DNA of 38,091 nucleotides from an uncultured Prevotellaceae bacterium (GTDB lineage: Bacteria > Bacteroidota > Bacteroidia > Bacteroidales > Bacteroidaceae). Shown here one piece after another: positions 1-10,600 of this stretch. Made by a program: the position numbers and the translations under genes. Numbering within the stretch: the stretch's first letter is position 1; every line of letters starts with the position of its first letter. The DNA is taken from the NCBI GenBank assembly GCA_900316355.1, contig ONCQ01000023.1:1-38091 (forward strand), in the 5' to 3' direction. The notes beneath the pieces are model-generated. The model ran no database searches. It was not told the DNA's origin and saw only the letters and a list, made by a program, of their open reading frames with translations.

Positions 1-61
1 CATTTATAGAACCGCAGCCTAAAAATGTACCATTACTATGGAAGAGGATGTATTAAGACAA

Positions 62-99
62 AAAGAGGCCGTGTCTGGTACTTTTGACACGACCTCTTT
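62..99 (-). terminator. Intrinsic terminator of the TonB receptor gene
   Basis: An inverted repeat with arms of about 14 bp (62-75 and 86-99, one internal mismatch) encloses a 10-base loop. On the minus strand it is followed by a run of T. It overlaps the TAA stop codon (98-100), so the receptor transcript ends almost at its own stop. The 60 bases to its left hold nothing I recognise. Confidence 0.85.
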
Positions 100-2512
100 A
101 GAACTTGAAGCCCACGGTGACACCTACCTGCAAGGGCCTACAGCGCTGCGCGAATCCGACACCTCGGCTCACGAAGTAGAAAGGTGTGTAGTCTTGGTTC
201 GTGAGATTACTTCCCCACACGTTCGCCGTGAACTTCTTATATTCCACACCCACGTGTGCATTCAGCAGCTGGTAGTATGGCTGTGAAGCGCTATTATCCT
301 CAGTCCAGTAGATACGGCCCATCCCCGTGGTGCCGACACCCACATTCATCGTCACGGCACCTACTGGGAAGAAATAGTCCGCCGTGAAGGACATCGTATG
401 CTGTGGAGCAAAAGGTATGTAGTTACCCGTATAATCCGTCTCCACGCCGTTCACCATACCTGCATCATAATTCGTAAAGGTTGCGTGTGTGTAGCCATAG
501 TTACCACTCAGACGCATGGGGTTGCCGCCCACGGGAAACCAGCCGCTGATACTCAATTCACCTCCATAGCTGGCACTCTCACCTGCATTCAACACCTGAC
601 GGCCAAGACCGCTACCTGCAGCGAAGCGCGTCACCTGCTGATTATAAACCATATTGTAGAAAGCGGCAGCCTGCACACTGAGATGTTGCTCCAAAAATGT
701 CAGATGCGTACCCACCTCGAAGTTCCAGCTCGTCTCAGGGCTGTAGCGTGTGTAATCTTCGGCTGTCGGATTCTCACCAGGCTCATCCGTAAAACGTTTC
801 ATCGAAGGCCCCAGGTAATCATCCTCGCGCATCGTACGCTGCAGATCATTACGCATACTCGCCTGGATAAGGTCGCTGAACATCTGGAAGTTGTAGCCAC
901 CTGAACGCATACCGCTGGCCGCGCTGGCATAAACGAGGTTCGTGTCATCCTCGCGGTCGAAACGATAGCTCACCACCATCTTAGGTAGCACGCGCAGCTG
1001 GTCGTCGCTCATACTCCCGACATAGCTCGACAACGATGTCACGTCCTTCTCAATATTAGGCGCAGGAATGTAAGGGGGGTGAGTCATGGAGAAATGAGCA
1101 TTGAGTGCCGCATCTGTCGCATAGTCCATAGAGCGATGCTCATAATCCAATCGTGCACCGAGGGTGATGTCCAGCCCTCGCGTCAGCAAGTCCTTGAAGC
1201 GCATCTGTCCGAAGGCAGCTACGTTAGTCAGCGGAGTTTCAAAGTCACCATTCACCAACAACTCAGGATCCGTCACCTTCAGCGACAGCCTCATCCCAGC
1301 CCGAGACAGTGCAGGGCTTGCATTAGCAGCATCCATACCCGCATCGATACCAGGCTGTATCAGCTGGCCGATGCCGTCAGCACCGAAGGATACAGGGGCA
1401 TTGGTCTTCAGCCACTGATGTGCCACGTATGCGCCTGCTGTCCAGTCAAGCCACTTCAGTGAGTTGCCTTTAATGACCAGCTCTTCTGAGATGGCAGTGC
1501 TGCGCTGCTTCTGCTGCAACAGGAAAATGTTAGCGGGCGAATAGTCCTGATCCATGTCCATGCGGTCTTTCAAGTACTGGAAAGCAGTCACGGAAGAGAG
1601 GGTGAAATGCTTCTGCTGCGTCTCTAACTTCAGCGAGCTGTTCAACAGCCCGCGCTTATAGACGCCCAGCATACCACTCTCGATGCGACCGTTGGAAGTA
1701 TTCTCATAGTCGTAAGCATTCTCGTCGGAGTATTCTGCCGAGGCTTGGAAGTCAAGCAGGAAACGAGGCGTGCGCGTGTAAGTCAGTCGCACCTTGCCGC
1801 CACCGGCTTCGCTGCCATTGCTGCGCTTATCCAGATAGTCATTGCGGTTGTAGCCAGCATCACCACGGTAAAAGGCACTCACGGAAAGGCCTAAGCCTTG
1901 TGTGAGGATATGGCTGTGGCGGACATAGGCCGTGAGCATCCAGTCGCCCGTAGAGGCACCCACGCGCAGGGTGGTCTGCGTACCCTCCTGCAAGGGTGAG
2001 GGTGTGAACACGCGAAGAATGCCGCCCATTGCATTGCGACCATAGAGGGTGGATTGCGGCCCACGCAACACCTCGACGCGCTCGGCATCAGCCAGCGAGA
2101 AATCGAAGGAGCTCTTTTCCATCAATGCCACGTCATCCACATACAATCCCACCACGGGAGTGTTGGCACGCGAACCCACACCTCTTATATATATCGCGGG
2201 CGTGAGGCGTGAGCCATATTCGGGGTAGAACAGGTTAGGTACGCTCTGCGACAGCGCCTTCAACGTCTCGCATCCGCTCTTGCGCTCTGATGCTATCAGC
2301 AACTTCTGACCGCTAAGGGGTTGCGCCGCCAGCGGCGCAAACTCCTTCATGCCGCCATCCACCACCACCTCATGCAGCTCTGTCATCTGCACCGAGTCAG
2401 CTTCCACTGTCTCATCAGTTCTTTCAGCCACAGGCATCGCCATGGCCATCACACCGGCTGTTGTCAGCATGCCGACGGCCACGACCTGTAATCTCATCAT
2501 GAAAAGTTTCAT
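98..2512 (-). CDS. TonB-dependent outer-membrane receptor
   Basis: An 804-residue outer-membrane beta-barrel predicted to import a ligand with energy from TonB. Residues 1 to about 26 form a signal peptide. A TonB-box-like stretch (HEVVVDGG) follows, then a plug domain with typical motifs (IRGVGSRANTPVVGLYVDDV; RVEVLRGPQSTLYGRNAMGG). The rest reads as a barrel with alternating aromatic strands and ends in GVTVGFKF. I chose the ATG at 2510-2512 because a longer in-frame start at 2572 would lie upstream of the predicted transcription start, and because this one begins directly with the signal peptide. There is no N-terminal carboxypeptidase-regulatory domain and no SusD partner, so a SusC role is unlikely. 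The plug resembles the siderophore/cobalamin-type receptors, but the ligand cannot be read from the sequence. It has its own promoter and terminator. Confidence 0.93.
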   Translation of the reverse strand: MKLFMMRLQVVAVGMLTTAGVMAMAMPVAERTDETVEADSVQMTELHEVVVDGGMKEFAPLAAQPLSGQKLLIASERKSGCETLKALSQSVPNLFYPEYGSRLTPAIYIRGVGSRANTPVVGLYVDDVALMEKSSFDFSLADAERVEVLRGPQSTLYGRNAMGGILRVFTPSPLQEGTQTTLRVGASTGDWMLTAYVRHSHILTQGLGLSVSAFYRGDAGYNRNDYLDKRSNGSEAGGGKVRLTYTRTPRFLLDFQASAEYSDENAYDYENTSNGRIESGMLGVYKRGLLNSSLKLETQQKHFTLSSVTAFQYLKDRMDMDQDYSPANIFLLQQKQRSTAISEELVIKGNSLKWLDWTAGAYVAHQWLKTNAPVSFGADGIGQLIQPGIDAGMDAANASPALSRAGMRLSLKVTDPELLVNGDFETPLTNVAAFGQMRFKDLLTRGLDITLGARLDYEHRSMDYATDAALNAHFSMTHPPYIPAPNIEKDVTSLSSYVGSMSDDQLRVLPKMVVSYRFDREDDTNLVYASAASGMRSGGYNFQMFSDLIQASMRNDLQRTMREDDYLGPSMKRFTDEPGENPTAEDYTRYSPETSWNFEVGTHLTFLEQHLSVQAAAFYNMVYNQQVTRFAAGSGLGRQVLNAGESASYGGELSISGWFPVGGNPMRLSGNYGYTHATFTNYDAGMVNGVETDYTGNYIPFAPQHTMSFTADYFFPVGAVTMNVGVGTTGMGRIYWTEDNSASQPYYQLLNAHVGVEYKKFTANVWGSNLTNQDYTPFYFVSRGVGFAQRCRPLQVGVTVGFKF

Positions 2513-2541
2513 ATATATTTGCAGTTTGTGTTTTGCGGGTG

Positions 2542-2573
2542 CAAAGGTACGACAACAATTCCATTCCTGCAAT
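2542..2573 (-). promoter_or_regulatory. Bacteroidota-type promoter of the TonB receptor
   Basis: On the minus strand TACCTTTG (2542-2549) matches the Bacteroidota -7 element TAnnTTTG. A TTG lies 20 bases upstream (ATTG at 2570-2573), as expected for the -33 element. It predicts a leader of roughly 25 nt before the ATG at 2512. Confidence 0.75.
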
Positions 2574-2613
2574 CCTCATAAATAATGAATTTGTCGTTTC
2601 CGCTCAAAATACA

Positions 2614-2639
2614 GCGGGGCGACCACCTGGCCGCCCCGC
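2614..2639 (-). terminator. Terminator of the 1604-residue secreted protein gene
   Basis: GC-rich hairpin with 11-bp arms (2614-2624 and 2629-2639, one G-U pair) and a 4-base loop. The following T tract is short (TGTATTTT). A second small hairpin (GCGATT/AATCGC, 2660-2672) lies between it and the stop codon. The same two-hairpin arrangement follows the neighbouring giant gene at 7619-7679. Confidence 0.8.
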
Positions 2640-2687
2640 CTTATCGGGATTCATAAAGTGCGATTGAATCGCTACAATACGAACATC

Positions 2688-5600
2688 TTACTTAATCGAA
2701 ACCTTCTTGCCGTTGATGATATAGACACCCTTCACCATCTTCTCCACCTTGCGGCCGGAGAGGTCATAGATAACGGACTTCCTACCGTCAGTCTTGATAC
2801 CTGCAACGCCAGTGGGGATAGACTCAGCAATTGTCCAAACGCCATTGTTGGCAGCAGTCTTATTGGCATAAACTGAGGAACCTGCATCTGTATTATCTGT
2901 ACCCATGAGGCCTTTAGCACCTTGGAGAGTGTAGCCGCCTTCCACTAGATTAACATTGATTACGTATGCCTCACCAATACTCTCTGTGGTAGCCAGTGTC
3001 CAATTATTACTATTCGTCTTAAAGAGATATTTTCCACCAGCGTTAGAGAGCACATAGCCACCCTCCACAGCTGTGAAGAATACCGTAGCGCCAACTTCAA
3101 TAGTAATCGTATTATCATTGATAGAGAGGTTCCCCGTGGCTGTGTTGTTCGTGATTGTATATGCTTTCTCAGCAACAGGAGCATTCGCTGTGGGAGCGAA
3201 GTTCTCAACAGCAGCCAGAAGTGTTTCTCTGGCAGCGATGATGCTTTCTGCCGTAGCCTCACCATCGTTGAGGGCGGCCGTTGCAGTCGCGATGGCATTT
3301 GTCAGAGGAGCCATCTCGCTCTCAGGATACATGAATAGATCCTCGCCGACAATGTACTGTGCTTTCTCAGCCTGAGCATCATCAATTGCCTGCTGAAGGG
3401 CTACCTTAAAGTCAGCGGCCGTGGCACGCATAATACAGAAGTCACCATAGACATACTGACTCTGTACGCTCTCGTTTTTCTTTCGCAGTCCGAGGACATA
3501 GTCACCAGCCTCGCCTGTCTGGAAGATAGCCTCAAAGCTCTTCCACGAATCCTTGTTGCTGTCTGCATCTGTAGCATCCAACGGAAGGTCGGAAGCAGAA
3601 AGCTCGATGTCTGAGCCATCGGGAGCCAGCATGGTCACATAGCCATCCTTCTTGCAGTCGCCCCAACCGCCATAGATGAAGGATACCTTATAATAGGTAT
3701 TTGCCTTCATTGGCATGGTGAAGCCGTCAGCATAGCCATAGAAAGCCGAGTTCTTAGTGAACAGAGCCTTGCCGGATGATGTGGCAGCAAGACCTGCATT
3801 GGCACCACCCATGTAACGTACATTCCAGCCATCAGCTGCCGCATCCTTGACACGCTGCCAACCGATAGGATTCACGTTGCCTTCCTGTCCGCTGTAGTCA
3901 TGCTGGAAGGAAGCATCCCAGATGGCATTGACCTCTGTTCCATTGACGGTCCACGTTGCATCCGAGATAGCCTGAGTGGCAGCCTGTACATCTTCCTGGC
4001 TGTTAGAAGCCTCCGGATCAATGGCCTGTGCAGCTTTCAGGGCAGCGATAGCCTCAATATTGTTGTAGGGGGCATATTCACCTTCATCGAAACCAATCTT
4101 CTTGGCTGCGATGGCCTCGGCGAGTGCTTGGTAGTCCTCAGCGGTGGCAGGTGTGAAGGCCTCCTCGGGAGTCAAATCGCGCACCTTCGTGTACTTCACA
4201 TTCTTGAAGCTCAGCCAGCTGATGTTGGTACCATTGATAGCGAAAGTGATATTGAGGTCACCATTCTTGACAAGGCCCTCAGCGGTCAGTTCCTTGGCAT
4301 AGCCGTCGGAGTACTCGGTGGCATCGGCGAAGGGCACGACCTCACCGCCATTCACTTGCAGCGAGATACCGTCGTAGCCAGCATCGTCGCCAGTCTTGTT
4401 GTTCATGACACGCACGAAGGCTGTGACGCTATACAAGCCATTCTCCAGACCTGTCACTGCAGCGCTGATGGTATTGTCAGCCAACTTCTCATTGTCGGCG
4501 ACCCAGTACTGCAAGAACGGTGTCTTCATGCCGGAAGAACCTACGGCATCACCCTCCACAGACCAGAAGTTGCCGACCAGCACATCATTCGTGCTTGTCC
4601 AAGCGCTGGTGATGAAGGGAATAGAAGCAGGTGCGGGGGTCACACCCCAGCCAGCAATGTTGAGTGTGCGCTCGAGGTCATTGGCTTCTGTGGTTGACAG
4701 TGTGTTCTCATTGTATGCGGTTTGCGCAGTGCTGATGGCGGTGGAGAAAGTCTCAAATGCCTCAGCAGTGTACACATTCGTGCCCTCCAGAATAGCGGCC
4801 GCTGCAGTCAATACCGCCGGCACCTTTGCATAGGCGTCGACAGATGCCTGTGCCTCAGCGATGGCAGCCAACAATGCGTTGTAGGTGTGGATATTCTTAT
4901 CAGCCTGGAAAGCAGCCTCTGCATCAGTCTGTGCTGTTGCTGCTGCAGTGCTCATCTTACCATCGGCAAGCGTATAGAGATAATCCTCAGCCACATAGGT
5001 CAGAGTAACATTATCGTATGCAATCCAGTTACCTGTGCAGTTGTCCTGCAGGAACTTGATGGTCAAAGCCTCTTTGTCTGCAAGCTTAATATAAACTTCA
5101 TAATTGCCCTTAGCACCGATTTCTGTCTGCTCTGCATTGGCGCAAAGGAACAGACCCGTACCAGCAGCACCACCATTGTACTGTTCAATGTTCTGTGCAT
5201 CGGCAGTAATCTTATATATGCCTGCGGGGAGAACGATGGCATCGCGGGTCAGAGAACCAGAACCGAGAGCAACACCATTCTTCCAACGCTCAACGAAGTA
5301 TGTGTTGTTGAAGTTGCCGTTGTTTGCCACGCTACCTCCATCGACGGAAGTCCAACCATTGAGGTTGTTCAGCTGGAAGTCGGCATTAGTGACAAAGCTG
5401 GTCAGGTCAACATTAGTATTCTCACCGATAGCCGCAACAATCTGATTGTATTGTGTGTAGTTTGCAGCAGCAGCTTGGGCTGCCTTAGTAGCAGCATTGA
5501 GGTTAGCTATGGCTGTTTCGTAAGCCGCGATGGTTGCCGTTGAGGGTTCCACAATGTTGGCGTTGATAGCATCGGTCAGGGCATTCTTGTCCGTATCAAA

Positions 5601-7502
5601 CATATCAACGGTAAGATAAGCCTGTGCAGCAGCAAGTGCGTTATTATAGCCGGGAGTCATGTAAGAAGCAGCTACGGTCTCTGAGAAGGTCTCAAGCTTG
5701 AAACCCTTCCACACAGTCCAGTGGTCACCCGTGGTAGCATCAGCGGTCAGACCAATGGTAACGTCAGCGACATCGGTAAGAGTAAAATAGACGGTGTTTA
5801 CGCCATTACCTGCATTAAACCATACGGCGCAATCAGAACGACTATTCACGATGCCATCCTCTGCAATAAGAGTTCTCTTTTCACCTGCGTAAACATTACC
5901 CTGCATGTTTGTACGCTGCACTGCTATAACCGTGAGGCGATAGCTACCGGCAGGGAGATTGGCGAGTGTCTGATGGAAGTCAGCACCTGACTTATTCCAA
6001 TATTCGCACACATCGTCTGAAGCTGAACCGAAATCTGTGCCCTCCCAACCGTCCTTAGTTTGGGCTGTCGGGTTGGTGATGGTGAAATCGGTAATGTCGT
6101 AACAGGCAAGCTCCGCGATAGATTTGTGGAGGGCAGAGATGCAGGTTTCAATAAAGGTCTCCTCGGTCGCAGAGGCAACGGCTTCGTTCTGTGCATTGAT
6201 AATCGCCACATCCACTCCCGCGATAGCAGCATCCTCGGCAGCGACAAGATAGGCAGCGTAGGGAGCGACCAATGTCTTGGCCTCAGCTACAGCATTGGTA
6301 AGATTATTGAAAGCGGCAATCGTTTTGGTACTCTCCAGTGTTGACTGCAAAGCATTAAGGTTCGTGGTCACAGCAGCCGGAATAGTCCCTACCGCTGGAA
6401 TAGTGGCAACAAGCGCTGTGATATCACCATCTTCAACCTGGTCGCTGTAGTATGTGATAGCGAACTGGCCAAAGGGATTCCAAATATAGCCGTTATCACC
6501 CATCCAACCATCAGCAACCACGCCAAGGGCCAATGTGCCGTCGGTGACATAAGTATAGAAACTCTGAGTATAGCCATTCGCTTTAGTGATACCGGAGCGA
6601 GCATTGGCCTTGGCGGGAACGTCAATCCAATGGAGAAATTCTAACTTAGAATCGTTGGCATAAACGAATGCCGGACTACTTGTGTTTTCAGATGCCAGTT
6701 TCTCTGCAACGGTGTTAGACGAAGGACGATATGTACCTACGAATTCGACCTTGTAAAGACCGTTGGGTAAGCTGGTAACAGTCTGGGTCGCATAACCGCA
6801 ACCATTCCAGAACTCAGCGCAACCGCTACCGATACCAGCACCCTCACCACGTTGTGAGATTTTACCATGCGTCCATCCGTCCCAGTTGGAACCTATGGTG
6901 GGGTTCGTGATGCTGGCGGTGTAGTCCTTGCCGATGTAATCCGTTTCTAAGATTGCCTCTAAAGCCGAAACGGTGCTGGCACTATAACCTAGATTAGCGG
7001 CATAAGTGGCAGCTTTGCTGTCCTTGTACGCCTGAATCGCAGCGTCGTATTCGCTTTTGGTGAGGAACCTCCAGATTGTAGCGGCGGCGGCATCCGTCGT
7101 TTTATTAATGGGTTTTTCCTTGTAGGCATTCTCTGCACTATTATTGAGCAGATAATTGCCGCCAGTACTGATGAGATAGCCACCTTCAGCTGCTGTGAGT
7201 GTCCATTCCGCAAGGGCTTGGTCAACGTAAACATCAACTCCAAGGCCCACACTGGCATTCTTAACAGTGTTCCACATGATGTTTTTAAGTTTGTAAACAC
7301 CATCGGACACGAACTCTACCTGGAAGCCGAGTCCGCCGACATCCTGAGCGACAGCCTTGGTTGACCAGTCATCGCCCTGACTAATGAACTGTCCGGAACC
7401 AACATCCTGAATCCAGTACACGGTTCCGTCTGTCAGTTGGGCTTTTGCGCCTAAACTGACCATAGCTGCCAGCGCAGCTATTAAAAACGTTTTTAGTTTC
7501 AT
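2688..7502 (-). CDS. Giant secreted modular protein with type-IX-like C-terminal tail
   Basis: A 1604-residue protein with signal peptide (residues 1-21, cut near AKA|Q). I see no catalytic motif. The body alternates jelly-roll-like modules, each with an NP...GW start and a 'LPxGxY' strand (about residues 200-350, 475-610, 705-840, 970-1110 and 1220-1370), with alanine-rich helical linkers of FIVAR type. Residues about 1446-1558 form a compact repeat-rich module almost duplicated in the next gene upstream. The last 30 residues (IYDLSGRKVEKMVKG then NGKKV) resemble the end of a T9SS type A sorting domain, but the strands that usually precede it are missing. By analogy it may be a cell-surface glycan-binding or adhesin protein; function is inferred only. 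It has its own promoter and terminator. Confidence 0.85.
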   Translation of the reverse strand: MKLKTFLIAALAAMVSLGAKAQLTDGTVYWIQDVGSGQFISQGDDWSTKAVAQDVGGLGFQVEFVSDGVYKLKNIMWNTVKNASVGLGVDVYVDQALAEWTLTAAEGGYLISTGGNYLLNNSAENAYKEKPINKTTDAAAATIWRFLTKSEYDAAIQAYKDSKAATYAANLGYSASTVSALEAILETDYIGKDYTASITNPTIGSNWDGWTHGKISQRGEGAGIGSGCAEFWNGCGYATQTVTSLPNGLYKVEFVGTYRPSSNTVAEKLASENTSSPAFVYANDSKLEFLHWIDVPAKANARSGITKANGYTQSFYTYVTDGTLALGVVADGWMGDNGYIWNPFGQFAITYYSDQVEDGDITALVATIPAVGTIPAAVTTNLNALQSTLESTKTIAAFNNLTNAVAEAKTLVAPYAAYLVAAEDAAIAGVDVAIINAQNEAVASATEETFIETCISALHKSIAELACYDITDFTITNPTAQTKDGWEGTDFGSASDDVCEYWNKSGADFHQTLANLPAGSYRLTVIAVQRTNMQGNVYAGEKRTLIAEDGIVNSRSDCAVWFNAGNGVNTVYFTLTDVADVTIGLTADATTGDHWTVWKGFKLETFSETVAASYMTPGYNNALAAAQAYLTVDMFDTDKNALTDAINANIVEPSTATIAAYETAIANLNAATKAAQAAAANYTQYNQIVAAIGENTNVDLTSFVTNADFQLNNLNGWTSVDGGSVANNGNFNNTYFVERWKNGVALGSGSLTRDAIVLPAGIYKITADAQNIEQYNGGAAGTGLFLCANAEQTEIGAKGNYEVYIKLADKEALTIKFLQDNCTGNWIAYDNVTLTYVAEDYLYTLADGKMSTAAATAQTDAEAAFQADKNIHTYNALLAAIAEAQASVDAYAKVPAVLTAAAAILEGTNVYTAEAFETFSTAISTAQTAYNENTLSTTEANDLERTLNIAGWGVTPAPASIPFITSAWTSTNDVLVGNFWSVEGDAVGSSGMKTPFLQYWVADNEKLADNTISAAVTGLENGLYSVTAFVRVMNNKTGDDAGYDGISLQVNGGEVVPFADATEYSDGYAKELTAEGLVKNGDLNITFAINGTNISWLSFKNVKYTKVRDLTPEEAFTPATAEDYQALAEAIAAKKIGFDEGEYAPYNNIEAIAALKAAQAIDPEASNSQEDVQAATQAISDATWTVNGTEVNAIWDASFQHDYSGQEGNVNPIGWQRVKDAAADGWNVRYMGGANAGLAATSSGKALFTKNSAFYGYADGFTMPMKANTYYKVSFIYGGWGDCKKDGYVTMLAPDGSDIELSASDLPLDATDADSNKDSWKSFEAIFQTGEAGDYVLGLRKKNESVQSQYVYGDFCIMRATAADFKVALQQAIDDAQAEKAQYIVGEDLFMYPESEMAPLTNAIATATAALNDGEATAESIIAARETLLAAVENFAPTANAPVAEKAYTITNNTATGNLSINDNTITIEVGATVFFTAVEGGYVLSNAGGKYLFKTNSNNWTLATTESIGEAYVINVNLVEGGYTLQGAKGLMGTDNTDAGSSVYANKTAANNGVWTIAESIPTGVAGIKTDGRKSVIYDLSGRKVEKMVKGVYIINGKKVSIK

Positions 7503-7550
7503 CTGTTAGTTAATAAATAAAGTTGTTAATAAAAAGCGTAAATTTGGGGG

Positions 7551-7580
7551 CAAAGGTAGTGATTTTTGCTGATGCAACAA
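7551..7580 (-). promoter_or_regulatory. Promoter of the 1604-residue protein gene
   Basis: TACCTTTG (7551-7558, minus) fits the -7 consensus, with TTG (7578-7580) 19 bases upstream as the -33 element. The predicted leader is about 45 nt and AT-rich. Confidence 0.75.
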
Positions 7581-7618
7581 GCATTTTGGTGAAAAAGTGT
7601 AAGATGAACACAAAAAAA

Positions 7619-7645
7619 GCGGGGCGACCTTTTTGGCCGCCCCAC
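7619..7645 (-). terminator. Terminator of the 2447-residue secreted protein gene
   Basis: GC-rich hairpin with 11-base arms (7619-7629, 7635-7645, one mismatch), followed on the minus strand by seven T residues. Its sequence and the small GCGATT/AATCGC hairpin beside it (7667-7679) closely match the terminator region of the downstream paralogue at 2614-2672. Confidence 0.88.
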
Positions 7646-7694
7646 TCTATCGGGAATTCATTTTGTGCGATTTAATCGCGGCAGAACGAACTTT

Positions 7695-10600
7695 TTACTT
7701 AAACGATACCTTTTTGCCATTGACGATGTAGATGCCACCCTTCACCATCTTCTCCACCTTGCGGCCGGAGAGATCGTAGATGGTACCTACATTCTGAGCA
7801 CCCTTGATATCCTTGATGCCGACAGCTTTCTTGTAAGCTGCGATAGCATCTGCGTTAATACCGAAGTAGATGTCGTCAGTCATCCTTGAATTGGAAGTCT
7901 GAGTGATGTGGAAGACAGGAGTGTCATTCTCACTGGCCTGATAGCCACGGAGAGATACCTCATAGCTGAGAGAATACATACCCTGCTGAGCAGTGGCAGT
8001 GCCATCGAAGGTATAGCTCAGCGCACCTGTTTCGTCAGATGTTACGACAACGCCTTTAATCGTGAGCTCAGGAATAGGCATTCCAACAGGCCATGTGAAG
8101 CCGTTCTTGAAGATGATGTCCACCTTGTTCTCACCGGCCTCTGCGATAGCGAGGGTCTGGTCTGTAACTGTGGTCTCACCCATCTGAGCGCCTGCGGCGT
8201 TCGTGACGGTCTGCTCGATGACGCCCTGATACTCTGTAGGAGCAACCTTGAAGACAACGGTGATGGTGACATCGCCAGCAGGCATCGTGAAGGATGCCTG
8301 GTTGCCCTCTTCGGGTTCCTCGAACTCATGCTTCTCTTCGCCGACAGTCCAGTAAGCCTCGTCAACCATGTAGCCTTCGGCAGGTGTTACGGTCACATTC
8401 ACCGTCTCACCTTCGGCTGCAGTGGTCTTATCAGCTTCCACAATACCGTTCTGATGGTCGGCGATATTGACAGCGTACGTTGTAACAGCAGCCTCGAGAC
8501 CAATATTATGGAGTTCTGCACCCATGCCATTAGCAATCACCTCATCAGGTTCGCCATCGCCGGCTCCTGGCTTCACGAGCTGAGCAGCCACGATAGCGAT
8601 GGTCTGGTAGTTATAGCCGGGCTTCAGAGCAACGGGGAACTCAGTCTCGCCGAGCGGGATGTAGAAAATCTCGCCCCTTACGAAATGCTCAGGTATCATG
8701 CCAACGTAACCTGGTGTTGAGCCAGATACCAATACCGTCACCTTCACCTTCAGGTCATCAGCGTTGTAGCCATTAACTTCGAGGTTCTCAGCGCTGTAGT
8801 TGACCATCAGCTTGAAGTCAGAGGGATACATCTTAGGCTCAGCCTGCGTACCGTCCTCAGCATTGAGGGTCGGGCCATTGAGGACGACACCGGGAAGTGC
8901 CCATTCCTCAATTGTCCAGACACCATTGTTGGCAGCAGTCTTATTAGCATAAACTGCAGAACCGGCCGTGGTGTTGTCCGTGCCCATGAGACCGTTAGCG
9001 CCCTGGAGGGTGTAGCCACCCTCTACGAGGTTCGCGTTGATGACGTATGCCTCATTGAGATTCTCAGTGGTAGCCAGCGTCCATGTATTGGCCGTTGTCT
9101 TGAAGACATACTTACCGTCTTCGTTGGAGAGCGCAAAACCACCCTCAACAGCGGTGAAGAATACCTTCGCACCTTCCTCAATGGTCACAGTGCCATCATT
9201 GATGGAGAGGTTACCCTCTGCGCTGTTGTTCTTGATGGCATAAGCCTGGTCAGCTGCAGGAGTATTGAGAGCTGCATCGTAAGCTGCGCTTGCATCAGCA
9301 AGAGCGGCAATAGCAGCCTGCAACTGATCAAGGGTAGCCTCTTCATTATTGGCAACAGCATCCTGCGCTTCGACGACATCAGCGAATGCACGGAACGCAG
9401 CAGAGGGCTTCTGGAACAGCTGGTCGCCTACATTCTCCATAGCATTTATCGTCGCTTGAGCTACACTCAGTGCACCCTTCAGCTCGCTGCGAACAGCTTC
9501 TCTCTGATCGGTGATGATGTTGATGCAGTCGAAGAAGAGGTGAGGAGCATCGCCATTACCATTGTTCGTCATCGTGTAACCCAGTGAGAAGACACCGTTA
9601 GTAGTCTTATCCAAGGTGAAGGTGACGGTCTCAGTGGTCCATGTGTTGACGGCATAAGCCTTGGCAGGAGCCAGATACTCAGTACCATCACTTGCGATGA
9701 AACCAATCAGGCTCTTAGCGGGAACTTTCGTACCGCCTACGGAGTTATAGACAGGAATCTCCAGAGTGTAGGTGCCGGCATCCAATGTGACGGGCTGCGT
9801 GTACTGGACAGTAGACGTCCAGACAGCCACCATGCCGAGGCCCTTACCGTTGGAACCCTCGGGACCTGCAGCAGGAGCAACGTTGGCTGAGCCGCCGATC
9901 CAAGCCGTAGAACCGTATGCTACAACAGCACCGGCACGCTGGTCGAGTTCGCCGCGGCTACCACCTTCTGTCTCGGGAGCTACGTTGTCAGAGGGGGTGA
10001 GAGCCGTCCAACCGTCCACAGCCTGTGCACCGAAGTAAGTGGTGCTGTTCGTGGTCATATCCTTGGCGTATGTGCATACACCATTGTCAATAGCCTCCGT
10101 TTCTGCGAAGTCGAGGTTGGTGGGTGCAGGATTCGTAGGCTCTACCAGTGTGATTGAATTCAACTTGGCAACATACCAGTTAGCACCATCAGCGATGTTC
10201 TGCAAGCCATACTCAAGAACACCATCCTTAACGAAGGTCGTAAGCGTGCGAACATAGTTTGCAGGTGTGCAAGCAGCTTGGTCCTCAACGGTGATATCCT
10301 CAGTTGCCTCATTGGCATAAATCTGAGCAATATTCTCTCCAAATGCAGATGCACCACGAGCATGATTAGCAACAGCTATGAACTCTACCTTGTAGAAGCC
10401 TGCGGGCAGGCCTTCCACCTTCTGATACATCACCTTACCTTTCGTGTATGACCCGTCTGTGTATGTCTCTGTGCAACCTTGATAGTTGCCGGGGCCGTTA
10501 CCTTGCGGACAAGTCCAGGCGAGGTTCTCTGCGAACAATGTCATGTCAGCGCCAGCCTTTGTCTGAGCCTTACCCAGAGCAGGCAGAGCTGCAGCGACAG

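Noticed and set aside
3900-4697. Open frames of 265-273 codons on the plus strand inside the giant secreted-protein genes
   Set aside because: Antisense to a continuous signal-peptide-bearing reading frame with repeated modules; no promoter or family pattern.
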